Of a stretch of DNA of 64,000 nucleotides, positions 35,051 through 43,951 are shown piece by piece. Made by a program: the position numbers and the translations under genes. Each line of letters starts with the position of its first letter. Position 1 is the first letter of the stretch. The notes under the pieces were generated by a model, which saw only the letters and a program-made list of their open reading frames with translations, was not told the DNA's origin and did no database searches. Where the stretch lies: the NCBI GenBank assembly GCA_044433065.1, contig JAWXUA010000001.1, forward strand, positions 1-64,000, written 5' to 3'. Source of the stretch: Nitratidesulfovibrio sp044433065 (lineage in GTDB: Bacteria; Desulfobacterota; Desulfovibrionia; Desulfovibrionales; Desulfovibrionaceae).

Positions 35051-36964
35051 ATGAAAGACTTGCACGCAAAAATACGTTTTGGCTCTCTTGTCGCTATAGC
35101 CGCAAACTTTGTGTACCTGTTTAGTCGTTTAGGTATCACACCTTTTATTTTGTCCTATGTGACCCTTGCTGCATATGGTTTATGGGCCTTTTGTTTTGTG
35201 GTCCTATCGTATGCAGGTATGTCTGCTTTTGGTATACATAACAGCTATATAAAGTATACTGCAGAATATTTTCATGCACAAAAATTGGATAAAATTAATG
35301 GGCTTTTTTCCACTGGCTTGATGGTTATGGGTGGATATTCCATACTCTTTTTTATTGTCCTTGTGTTGGCGTCTTCTTGGATTATTGGTCTTTTTGACAT
35401 AGATGCGGAGCTTGTGCCTTTAGCAAGGTCTCTTTTAATCGGCACAGCTTCAGTATTTCTCATTGATCTCACGCTTGGGGCATTTAGGGCTATTTTGGAG
35501 GGCTTACAAGAAATAGCCCTGAGCAAAACAATATGGCTTATATCAACTTTGCTTGAAGTTGTTTTGATAGTTCTTTTTTTGCGTGCTGGACTAGGGCTTA
35601 TGGGTGTCATGTATGCTTACATAATGAAGACTCTTGTGGACGTTCTGGCTCATATACTGGTCGCATTCCGTATTTTACCGAGTTTAAAAATTGGTATTTC
35701 ATTGGTCCATAAACAGTACTATAGAGAGCTTTTCGTCTTTGGTGGAAAGGTACAAGTACTTGGATTATTAGGAATGTTTTTAGGAAGTTTAGATAGGATT
35801 ATCATTACAAGTATACTTGGCTTGAGTGCCACGGGCTTATACGAAGTAGGTCGAAAACTTCCTTTCACAGCTAGGAGTATCACAGGAGCAGCAAGCACGC
35901 CATTTCTGCCCGCTGCTTCAGCCATGAAAGGAGTTTGGAGAAATAAGGATGGGCATGAGCTTAGTAATAGTCACAAGATACGTGGCCAAAAATATATTTT
36001 TAATAGAATTTGGCACTATAGTTCTCTTTGTATTACCACTACAGTAGTTGGCATAGTCGTTCTTATCTTTACCTTTTATCTATTGAATTTTAGTAAAGGG
36101 CAAAATTTATCGACACATTTCATAAGTAGTTTTTTGGTGTCAATTGAAGATATTTTCAATAATACAATATATATGCGATGTATTGACTATATACAACACA
36201 ATTTTGCAAATAATATTTTCGTGTATGTTGCGATTTGTATCTTTACTATACTGTGTATTATTTTGTTTGTTGCTAGCATGTTCAAGCAAAAACAGATATT
36301 ACAACGTAAAAACTATTATGATGCACCAGAGTTACGTAGTCTTTATTTGCAAGCATCTCGCTATATCAATATTTTGAATGTAGTCATTTATGGATTTATT
36401 ATGGCAACAGCACCGCAAGTACTCTATGCGTGGCTTGGTGAAGGCTACAGCCTTGCCCATACCATATGCGTTGTTATTGGATTGCTCTGCGTAATACACC
36501 TTGCCACACTCCCCTGCTCTGCCATGATGAGGGGTATTGACCGATCTGGGCGAGAATTAGAAGCTATACTTATCAATATGATACTATTTCTACTGTGGAG
36601 TTCTATCTGGACTGTGCATTATGATATTATGGGAATTGTATGGGCTTTTACTTTAAGTACAATTGTTAGTTCAATGTACTTTTTAATACGAACAAATGAT
36701 GTTTTTACTGTAAGTTCTCATGAATACATAACAATATGTATTAAACCTGCGATGTATCCAGCATTGATAGCGTGCTTTATTGCTTTAATGTCAAGCTTAT
36801 GTGATTTTATTTTCCCTAATTTAGGCCGTCTAGAGACTTTAGGTATTGTTATTATACTAGGAGTTCTCTATCTTCTAATGTGTGGCATTGTTCTGTGGCG
36901 ATATTGTTTAAGTTCTGAAGAGTGCACTGCAATATTAGAAACTATAAAAAGAAAAAAACGGTAA
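35051..36964 (+). CDS. Wzx-type polysaccharide flippase with a large insertion
   Basis: The 637-residue protein belongs to the MATE/oligosaccharidyl-lipid flippase superfamily, which moves undecaprenyl-linked repeat units across the inner membrane. It begins with the usual basic start and helix (RFGSLVAIAANFVYLFSRLGITPFIL). It contains LFVFGGKVQVLGLLGMFLGSLDRIIITSILG and the FLPAASAM segment at the end of the first half. Between FLPAAS and PELRSLYLQASRYINILN, where family members are usually contiguous, there are about 120 extra residues with two hydrophobic stretches (ITTTVVGIVVLIFTFYLL and FVYVAICIFTILCIILFV). The ribosome-binding site is weak, suggesting coupling to the STAS gene 27 bases upstream. 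It converges on the 13-gene minus-strand run. Confidence 0.88.
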   Translation: MKDLHAKIRFGSLVAIAANFVYLFSRLGITPFILSYVTLAAYGLWAFCFVVLSYAGMSAFGIHNSYIKYTAEYFHAQKLDKINGLFSTGLMVMGGYSILFFIVLVLASSWIIGLFDIDAELVPLARSLLIGTASVFLIDLTLGAFRAILEGLQEIALSKTIWLISTLLEVVLIVLFLRAGLGLMGVMYAYIMKTLVDVLAHILVAFRILPSLKIGISLVHKQYYRELFVFGGKVQVLGLLGMFLGSLDRIIITSILGLSATGLYEVGRKLPFTARSITGAASTPFLPAASAMKGVWRNKDGHELSNSHKIRGQKYIFNRIWHYSSLCITTTVVGIVVLIFTFYLLNFSKGQNLSTHFISSFLVSIEDIFNNTIYMRCIDYIQHNFANNIFVYVAICIFTILCIILFVASMFKQKQILQRKNYYDAPELRSLYLQASRYINILNVVIYGFIMATAPQVLYAWLGEGYSLAHTICVVIGLLCVIHLATLPCSAMMRGIDRSGRELEAILINMILFLLWSSIWTVHYDIMGIVWAFTLSTIVSSMYFLIRTNDVFTVSSHEYITICIKPAMYPALIACFIALMSSLCDFIFPNLGRLETLGIVIILGVLYLLMCGIVLWRYCLSSEECTAILETIKRKKR

Positions 36965-36984
36965 AATAAAATATTTTATGTGAT

Positions 36985-38529
36985 TTATTTTTGTAGGTCT
37001 TTCATATGTCCCCAGCCATATCGTAGAAGACCAAAAAGAATTCTGCAGTCTACGCATGCGTCGTTTGCATGGGCATACCATATCGCGTGAATATATTTTT
37101 CAATAGATGTCATTGGCGCCCTGCTAAGCCCGAACCAAGGTGGCAATAATCCATTTTTGTTAGTATGCGGATTGCTGTAATTTTTCTTTTTGAGCCACTC
37201 CACCGCTTGAAGACAGTCATGTTCTATAAAAGATAATCCAAAAAGAGGGATATCCCTAAGTATGACATTAATAATACTTGGAAAAAATGTCATTATGGGA
37301 CCATGAAGCCATGGTGGTGCTGATTTACTGACAATATAAATGCTTTTTTTTACTTTTTTAGATACTGAGTTACATTGTAACGTCTCTATTTCATCATGCT
37401 CTGTATAGTTTATTTGTGCGAAGCTTCTTTTTCCTAATATCCACTGTAAAAGTATTACTGGTGAAATACATAAGAAAGTAGTCAAAATCACGGACCACAC
37501 AAGAGAAATACAGAGAACCCTTTTCAAAAAAAAGACTTTTTTGTTATGCCGCTGCGACAGTAACGCTATATCATAACTCTTATTTGCCTCGATCAATGTA
37601 TTAGGTGTAATAACACAAACATCGCTTTCTATTTGTGTAATGCTTTGACCAATAACGTAAGAATTTTTTATGGAAACAAGTGGTGATATGTAAGTATTTT
37701 TAGATATGATACTGTTTTCTATGATAGTATTTTCATCAACGATACAGAAATCACCAATGCATGCGTACGGACCAATAGTACAATTTTCACCAATATGCAC
37801 GTTATGTCCGATGATTGATGGTTGATATAGACGCACATCTGAAGCAATACTGCATTGAGTTCCTATAAAAATATCCTTCATATCTGTAATATGCTGCGAT
37901 GACTGCGATGCTGGAAAATCATCATATTGCTTTTCATCTCGTAGTAACCAAGGGTACTCACCTTTAAGAGTGTTTTTTGTTGCAGCTGCAATGCTTTTAA
38001 GATTTTGTATTTCAAAATATGAGATATATAGAGGAAGAAATTCTAATTTTTTAGATATGATGAACATATTTTGATCTACATCTTTTGTTTTTGGCATTGC
38101 ATATGAATGAACTTGATCATGTGATAAAAGACTATGTATACTATTGTAAAGATCTTGAGGATTAAAAATACACAGTTTAGTAAAAATAAGCATGCTTTTA
38201 CTATTGATGATACTATTTGAGTAGGCAACAACATCAATTGTATCATCAAGTGAAGCCAATAAGGGAAGAACCTCAATAGTGCACCCCCACCGCTCGCCGT
38301 TCCCTAAATGCGACCGTAGTAAGGAAGGATTATCGTCGCTTATGAAAATAATTTTATCAATACTGAATGTACTATGCTGATTACGTTGACTGTATTCTTG
38401 TACTTTGAGTACTTGTTCAATCATATGAAATGCAATACTTCTATTACAAAGACTAAGCATAGAAAAATTTATTGTACCATCTTCATTTGACCAAGTAGTA
38501 TTGCCATCATAATATATAATTACATACAT
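36985..38529 (-). CDS. Left-handed beta-helix protein with degenerate nucleotidyltransferase and phosphoglycosyltransferase-like ends
   Basis: The 514-residue protein seems to have three parts. Residues 1 to about 200 look like a decayed sugar-nucleotide transferase domain: NFSMLSLCNRSIAFHMIEQVLK resembles the PLL-N-RP-L segment, but the GxGTRL loop is absent. Residues about 215-320 are hexapeptide repeats (IIGHNVHIGENCTIGPYACIGDFCIV, IIENSIISKNTYISPLVSI), forming a beta helix. A hydrophobic helix follows (VLCISLVWSVILTTFLCISPVILL). The last 150 residues resemble the C-terminal part of bacterial sugar transferases: SIINVILRDIPLFGLSF for LPQLxNVLxGxMSLVGPRP, and YIHAIWYAHANDACVDCRILFGLL for the final Y...D..IL segment, but without the catalytic N-terminal half. 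It is the last gene of the run, 21 bases after the genuine sugar transferase. Confidence 0.7.
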   Translation of the reverse strand: MYVIIYYDGNTTWSNEDGTINFSMLSLCNRSIAFHMIEQVLKVQEYSQRNQHSTFSIDKIIFISDDNPSLLRSHLGNGERWGCTIEVLPLLASLDDTIDVVAYSNSIINSKSMLIFTKLCIFNPQDLYNSIHSLLSHDQVHSYAMPKTKDVDQNMFIISKKLEFLPLYISYFEIQNLKSIAAATKNTLKGEYPWLLRDEKQYDDFPASQSSQHITDMKDIFIGTQCSIASDVRLYQPSIIGHNVHIGENCTIGPYACIGDFCIVDENTIIENSIISKNTYISPLVSIKNSYVIGQSITQIESDVCVITPNTLIEANKSYDIALLSQRHNKKVFFLKRVLCISLVWSVILTTFLCISPVILLQWILGKRSFAQINYTEHDEIETLQCNSVSKKVKKSIYIVSKSAPPWLHGPIMTFFPSIINVILRDIPLFGLSFIEHDCLQAVEWLKKKNYSNPHTNKNGLLPPWFGLSRAPMTSIEKYIHAIWYAHANDACVDCRILFGLLRYGWGHMKDLQK

Positions 38530-38550
38530 AGTTCACTCTTTTTCTCAATG

Positions 38551-39285
38551 TTAATATGCACCACGTGCAAAAATAACTGCTGGAATAGTTTTTAAAAGTA
38601 ATTTTATATCAAGCCAAAACGATTGGCTTTCTAAATACATCACATCTAAACGTACTTGTTGATTAAAGGACAAATTACTACGTCCAGAAACCTGCCAAAA
38701 ACAAGTGATGCCAGGTTTAATATTCAGCCTTCTTCTTTGTTCCAAGGTGTACTCTTCAACTTCACTGGGCAGCGCTGGTCTGGGACCAACAAGAGACATG
38801 TTGCCTCTCAACACATTATATAATTGAGGTAATTCGTCGAGTGATGCTTTACGCAAAAACGTTCCAACACGTGTTATGCGTGGGTCTTTACGCATCTTAA
38901 ATGTAATTCCATCACTACTTTCATTTATATTTTGCAATGCTTCTAGTTCATCTTCTGCATCTTGTTTCATGGAGCGTAGTTTATACATTTCAAACAAGTT
39001 GCCAAAAGCTCCGACACGTACTTGTTTAAAAAAAATTGGGACTCCATCTTCAAGTACAATAGCAAGTCCGCATAAAATAAAGATCGGTGCCATGAGTATC
39101 AAAGCAACACTTGATACTATAATGTCGAGTAATCTTTTTATACATAAACTCAGGTATATAACTATATTCCATGCAAACATCTTATGTTTTTGTCGCACGC
39201 GTAAACGCCACAACGACAACCTATTTCCATAAAAGAAAAGCCATTTTTTACGAAAATCTTTTGTAAACTCTCTACATCTATTCAT
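38551..39285 (-). CDS. Initiating phosphoglycosyltransferase (bacterial sugar transferase family)
   Basis: The 244-residue protein is read from ATG 39285, and an in-frame GTG at 39291 is the alternative. It transfers a sugar phosphate from a nucleotide sugar to undecaprenyl phosphate, starting each repeat unit. It has one membrane-entering helix (LLDIIVSSVALILMAPIFILCGLAIVL). The catalytic core has VPIFFKQVRVGAFGNLFEMYKLRSM, DPRITRVGTFLRKASLDELPQLYNVLRGNMSLVGPRP and the tail IKPGITCFWQVSGRSNLSFNQQVRLDVMYLESQSFWLDIKLLLKT. All hallmark motifs (KLRSM, DELPQL, VGPRP) are present, so it should be active. It precedes the degenerate homologue fusion. Confidence 0.93.
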   Translation of the reverse strand: MNRCREFTKDFRKKWLFFYGNRLSLWRLRVRQKHKMFAWNIVIYLSLCIKRLLDIIVSSVALILMAPIFILCGLAIVLEDGVPIFFKQVRVGAFGNLFEMYKLRSMKQDAEDELEALQNINESSDGITFKMRKDPRITRVGTFLRKASLDELPQLYNVLRGNMSLVGPRPALPSEVEEYTLEQRRRLNIKPGITCFWQVSGRSNLSFNQQVRLDVMYLESQSFWLDIKLLLKTIPAVIFARGAY

Positions 39286-39311
39286 AGTCACCTAAACTAT
39301 AGTATAAAAAT

Positions 39312-40709
39312 TTATTTAAGATATTGTTGATACAGTTTTGCCAAAGCATTTGCATTTGTTGATATAGTATACTTTTCAAGTATTGTTTTGCGACCTGCTT
39401 TAGATACTGTATTTCGTAGGACACTATCCAATGCGAGGCGCATCATGCAGTCATATAATGTTGTTTTATCTCCAGCATAACAAAGCATACCATTTTTTTC
39501 ATGGGTAATTAGCTCACAAATACCTGTAATTTGAGTTGAAATACAAGGAATTTCCATGGCCATAGCCTCCATCAATACAATGGGTACACCTTCAGCCACA
39601 CTAGGTAAGACAAAAATATCAGTTTTTTGGTAAAGCTCTTTTACTTCTTTTTGTGATACTGGGCCTACAAAATGTAGAATGCTATGTAGGTTGTTCAGTT
39701 TAGTATCTTTAACAATGTCTTGATACGACTGTATTTCTTTTGCCAGATTGTTATTTAATCTCATTATATCTTTTTGATTAACTTTATTTTCAAAAATATA
39801 TGACTCAATATTGTCGTTAATACTTTTATTCGCGTTGTTAAATGTTCCAGCAATTGTCAACTTGCATTCTATATCACGAACTTTAAGGTCAGCATACACT
39901 TTTAAAAAAACTTCAATAAGCAAAAGTTGTGCTTTGGCAGAGCATAGGCGACCTATACATACAAAATGTATGACTTTATTTGTTGAAATGTCGTCCTTAC
40001 TATACTGCACATGCTGTAAAGGACTAAAAGAGTTTACATCTACACCACAGCGAACAACATGGAGTTTTTTCCAGTCTTCAGCTGGCATAATGCGCATAAA
40101 TTGACTCGCACAGTAGTGGCTTATGCATCGAATAAAAAGTGCCCTTTCTGCCTTTAAGTGCAGTAAATTTTCATGGCAATCATAAAAAATATCAGGACCA
40201 TGTGCACTAATACTAAAGCTTATGTGATCAAATGTTGCAGCGAGCATTGCCACTGTTGCAGCAGGATTTGCGAAGTGTACATGAATGTGTTGTGCATTCT
40301 TTTTACGGCAATAAGTAAGGAGCAGTGATGCTTCAAGTATATAGGCTAGTGCTTTTATAATGCTTTTGGGGCCAGACAAGAAAGCCCAGCGCATAGCATA
40401 AAAAGAAAGCTGCAGTGTTTTTATAGGATGCCTTAAGGTGAGTCCCAGAAATTGTACTATTCCACTACTTAGTAGTTTTTCTTGAATGTAGAATGTTTCT
40501 TGATACTCTTTTTGTTCAGCATCTCCCATGTATTCTATATTTTGTGGGCGACGTATGGATGCTATATAGATTGTTATTGTATTTTTATTGTATTTATTTT
40601 GACTGTCTACCTGTGCTGCATTGTTGATTTTCCTTAAATTTGCAATTTCTTGTAATATGAAAGTATGTGATAATGCAGGATATTCACTTGTTAAGTATAC
40701 TATATTCAT
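39312..40709 (-). CDS. GT4-family glycosyltransferase
   Basis: The 465-residue GT-B protein has an N-terminal acceptor half (IVYLTSEYPALSHTFILQEI; HIHVHFANPAATVAMLAA). The donor half has HFVCIGRLCSAKAQLLLIEV and VLPSVAEGVPIVLMEAMAMEIPCIST, the E-x7-E motif region. This is characteristic of retaining GT4 enzymes using a nucleotide sugar. An Asn/Lys-rich insertion of about 50 residues (GTFNNANKSINDNIESYIFE and onward) interrupts the donor domain between two strands. It lies in the middle of the minus-strand run and presumably adds one sugar to the lipid-linked unit. Confidence 0.9.
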   Translation of the reverse strand: MNIVYLTSEYPALSHTFILQEIANLRKINNAAQVDSQNKYNKNTITIYIASIRRPQNIEYMGDAEQKEYQETFYIQEKLLSSGIVQFLGLTLRHPIKTLQLSFYAMRWAFLSGPKSIIKALAYILEASLLLTYCRKKNAQHIHVHFANPAATVAMLAATFDHISFSISAHGPDIFYDCHENLLHLKAERALFIRCISHYCASQFMRIMPAEDWKKLHVVRCGVDVNSFSPLQHVQYSKDDISTNKVIHFVCIGRLCSAKAQLLLIEVFLKVYADLKVRDIECKLTIAGTFNNANKSINDNIESYIFENKVNQKDIMRLNNNLAKEIQSYQDIVKDTKLNNLHSILHFVGPVSQKEVKELYQKTDIFVLPSVAEGVPIVLMEAMAMEIPCISTQITGICELITHEKNGMLCYAGDKTTLYDCMMRLALDSVLRNTVSKAGRKTILEKYTISTNANALAKLYQQYLK

Positions 40710-40716
40710 TATGTAC

Positions 40717-42330
40717 CTATAAAAAACGTTGTGTTTTGTTTTTTCTTTGTTGTTTTGAGATGTCTTGTACTTGGTCTTCTTTAAAATGAAGGTTTCCTTT
40801 ATGGTATCCTTGCGTATTACTACTATATAATTTTGTTTTTTTATGATTTATAGTATTTTTATGCTTATCATAATTATTATTTTGATTTTTTGTCATCATA
40901 GTTCCTGATAACGCTCCTGCAACAAAAATAAAAATAGGATTTTCCATTGCATTGATTAAATTATCAACTGTATACAGTGCTATCATAATGGATAATGAAG
41001 CAATAGGAGCATATTCTTTTTGTGACCATAGAATTGCCTTAAATTTTATCATAAATAGAAAAACTGGCATAAAAAATACAAGCCACATAAATAATAAACC
41101 AAAAACTCCATAATTACCTAATACAATAATCCAAAGACTGTCTGTTACAGAAATATCCTCACCCAAATGATTGTACACACGTGCTCGGCCCCAGCCACCC
41201 CATCCGAAAATAGGTCTTTGCATTGCTTTCTCAACTAAAATATGCTCGTTATCAACTCTAAAAGCTAAAGATGAGGCCCTTTCTGCATTGATAGATGTCA
41301 CACCATCCACAACCATTTGGCCTAGTGGAATATTAAAAACACCTGAAAACATATATAATGGAGGCAAAAGTAAAAAGGCTGCTAATGCAAGTCTAAGTTT
41401 AGTTTTGGTAGAAAAAATTAATAATCCTAGACCCATAACTAATAGCATTACAGCTCCAAAAGACCTAATCCACACCATAGTAAAATAGAGAATAGGCATT
41501 ATAAGGGGCAATCTTAGGGCTTTTTTTACATTATCAAGAGCTGCGTGGCGGTACATCCAATAGCCATTCAGCGTTACAGCCATCATCCAAACCCCAACCA
41601 TTAAACCATGCGACATGAAAACCATTGGCCGCCATCCACCCATCCTATACGTCTGTGAAAAGTCATAGTGGGCCATAAAGCCATAGAGCATTCTATGTAA
41701 TTGTGGACTAATTCGAGATTCAAGGAGACACAGTGGAATATAGACCAAACCACCATAGAAAATTCCACGCGCAAGATCATGTAAGCCCGCAATATCATTA
41801 ATATACAGTCGCCCAATAAAATATGGCATCCCCCACGAAACTACTTGTTGAAACAAAGCTGCCAAGGCGTCCCAAAGGCCAAGACCATTGCTGAGTGAAG
41901 AAATAAAAGGTGAAATAAGCCATAAAAACATAGGAATATCTGTAAAATTAAAGCTAAAAGAAGCTAAACGTTTACTATCAAATTGCATTGACGCCATAAG
42001 TACGCCAATGCAAGTAGCTGACATTTTAGTATAATCTGGCAAAACAGGAATGTTATATCGTGCGACAGGCAGAAAAAGCCAAGAGGCTACAAAGGCGATG
42101 ATAGCGGCTTGGCGCGTGCTATCGTTACTCACCCATAGCCCAAGGACACCTTCTCCTCCAAAGTGAAAGGAATTGTTTGTGGACTGATTAACTGTACTAA
42201 TTGATAGTGTATGGTTTTTATATGGCACATTTTGGCGATGAAGCTTTCGTCCGGCATCTTGCATCACTTTAAATAGATATAAAATACAAGGAATCCACAA
42301 CCACATAACTATATGTGTTATGATATTCAT
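40717..42330 (-). CDS. O-antigen polymerase/ligase-like membrane protein (Wzy candidate)
   Basis: The 537-residue protein has ten or more membrane helices and a large periplasmic loop near the middle-to-end: GWGGWGRARVYNHLGEDISVTDSLWIIVLGNYGVFGLL. That is the kind of sequence found in Wzy_C/O-antigen ligase family members. In a locus with Wzx, Wzz and Wza partners it is the natural polymerase. The last 60 residues are unusual: Asn/Lys/His/Gln-rich and polar (NQNNNYDKHKNTINHKKTK), probably a cytoplasmic tail. The first 75 residues include a polar loop (RQNVPYKNHTLSISTVNQ) after one helix. Confidence 0.85.
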   Translation of the reverse strand: MNIITHIVMWLWIPCILYLFKVMQDAGRKLHRQNVPYKNHTLSISTVNQSTNNSFHFGGEGVLGLWVSNDSTRQAAIIAFVASWLFLPVARYNIPVLPDYTKMSATCIGVLMASMQFDSKRLASFSFNFTDIPMFLWLISPFISSLSNGLGLWDALAALFQQVVSWGMPYFIGRLYINDIAGLHDLARGIFYGGLVYIPLCLLESRISPQLHRMLYGFMAHYDFSQTYRMGGWRPMVFMSHGLMVGVWMMAVTLNGYWMYRHAALDNVKKALRLPLIMPILYFTMVWIRSFGAVMLLVMGLGLLIFSTKTKLRLALAAFLLLPPLYMFSGVFNIPLGQMVVDGVTSINAERASSLAFRVDNEHILVEKAMQRPIFGWGGWGRARVYNHLGEDISVTDSLWIIVLGNYGVFGLLFMWLVFFMPVFLFMIKFKAILWSQKEYAPIASLSIMIALYTVDNLINAMENPIFIFVAGALSGTMMTKNQNNNYDKHKNTINHKKTKLYSSNTQGYHKGNLHFKEDQVQDISKQQRKNKTQRFL

Positions 42331-42390
42331 GTGTATACCAAGTGTACTTTATATTTATTCAATACCATGAGTAAAAAATAATCCTGTATT

Positions 42391-43863
42391 TTATTTTACA
42401 GCAGCATTTAGAGCTTTTTTATATTCATTCATAAGCAATGCTGCTTTATTGGACCACGCATAGTTCTTTGATTTTTTATAAGCATGTATTCCTAATTCTT
42501 TTATAAGTTCCCTATTGTTCTGCAATAAAAGTAAAGAAGAGCTTAGCTCTTGAATGATATACGATGCAGAAATGGGATTAATACGTATGCCACACAAGTC
42601 ATCAATATACTCTCCAATCCCTCCATGGTGAACAACAATAGACGCCAAACCGTTAGCCATTGCCTCAAGAACAACAGCACCTCCAAATTCACGAATTGAC
42701 GGAAAAACAAAAATATCAGCGGCTGCATAAAATTTCGCCATGTTTTGTGGTTTTTGATGGCCCATAAAGTGCACACAATGCTCTAAGCCAAGCTTTTTGC
42801 TTTGAAGTTCCAGTGCTTGGCGTTCTGGTCCATCACCAACAATAGTGAGGATCGTTTGAGTGTTGTAGGTTTCCTTTTTATGCAATGTGTTACTTGCTAA
42901 TTCTACTTTTTCATTACTATTGTGTTGCGTATTATTCTTATCTTTATTGTGTAGTTTGGCATAATATAAAGCCAATGCTTCTAATACGAAGTGTACACCT
43001 TTATAAGGGACTAAGCGTCCTACAAATAACAAGCGTAATGGTTTATTATTTTTTGTAGAAAAACTTTCATTCTCTTGAGATGTAGAGAATTTTTCTTTAA
43101 TTTTCTGTATATTCGTATAAAAATTTTGTGTTAATCCATTTTCATGGAAAAGTGACATACGTAATTTTATTTCAGGAAAACGACTTTCAAGCATAGACAT
43201 TGTATATTGTGACCCAACAAAAATTTGAGTTGCGTTCAAATACGTTGTACTATAGTTTGGAATATATCTACTAAAATGTCTTAAAAAATTAAAATGCGCG
43301 CCTTCTTTTCTTTGTACATCCTGAAAACCTTTTGGATAAGGCAAACCACCATTGACTGGGCCAAGAATAAAAGGAGTTGATGCTTTATGTTCTTGCATCA
43401 TATCCACATTTTTTTGCCTACATGCTAATCTCGCAACTTTCACAGGGTATCGTGGCAATACAGGTGTGAATGCATGAACAATGTCGTAGTCACCATTACA
43501 GATTGCAGTACTGTAGCGCGTATAGACCGCACGATCAAAAGATGCATATACAGGATATGTGAGCGCATGATATAAGGGCCACCCAGTGCCTAGCTTGTCA
43601 AAAATATACGCTAAGCCCTTGTAATACTGGCGTATACAATAGGACTCCTCAATGTAGTCAATTTTTCTTGCATCATGATATATTACGCCTTCTTGAGACT
43701 CGTTTTCCCAAGGTTTACGCTCAAGTGCAGCACGGTTACGTGCATGTGTTACAAGATGCACGTCTGCAATTTTTGCTAAGGCATTCCATAAATTGTATGC
43801 AACTAAAGGTACAGAGGGCCACTCAGGATTGCACTGCTCTACAATAAATAATATTTTCATCAT
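42391..43863 (-). CDS. GT4-family glycosyltransferase
   Basis: The 490-residue GT-B enzyme begins MMKILFIVEQCNPEWPSVPLVAYNLWNAL. The acceptor side includes DIVHAFTPVLPRYPVKVARLA and PFILGPVNGGLPYPKGF, a segment frequent in exopolysaccharide GT4 proteins. The donor side has LLFVGRLVPYKGVHFVLEAL, VGDGPERQALE and VFPSIREFGGAVVLEAMANGLASIVV with the E-x7-E region. About 35 Asn/Lys/Thr-rich residues (LHNKDKNNTQHNSNEK) are inserted after the first donor helix. AAAGGAT precedes the double ATG. Confidence 0.92.
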   Translation of the reverse strand: MMKILFIVEQCNPEWPSVPLVAYNLWNALAKIADVHLVTHARNRAALERKPWENESQEGVIYHDARKIDYIEESYCIRQYYKGLAYIFDKLGTGWPLYHALTYPVYASFDRAVYTRYSTAICNGDYDIVHAFTPVLPRYPVKVARLACRQKNVDMMQEHKASTPFILGPVNGGLPYPKGFQDVQRKEGAHFNFLRHFSRYIPNYSTTYLNATQIFVGSQYTMSMLESRFPEIKLRMSLFHENGLTQNFYTNIQKIKEKFSTSQENESFSTKNNKPLRLLFVGRLVPYKGVHFVLEALALYYAKLHNKDKNNTQHNSNEKVELASNTLHKKETYNTQTILTIVGDGPERQALELQSKKLGLEHCVHFMGHQKPQNMAKFYAAADIFVFPSIREFGGAVVLEAMANGLASIVVHHGGIGEYIDDLCGIRINPISASYIIQELSSSLLLLQNNRELIKELGIHAYKKSKNYAWSNKAALLMNEYKKALNAAVK

Positions 43864-43951
43864 AAAATCCTTTTTAAATCATGCACGATCACACTTACAT
43901 AATCAAAAGCGATGTAGTGGTATAGTATTTATTTTCAGATTATGAATACTA

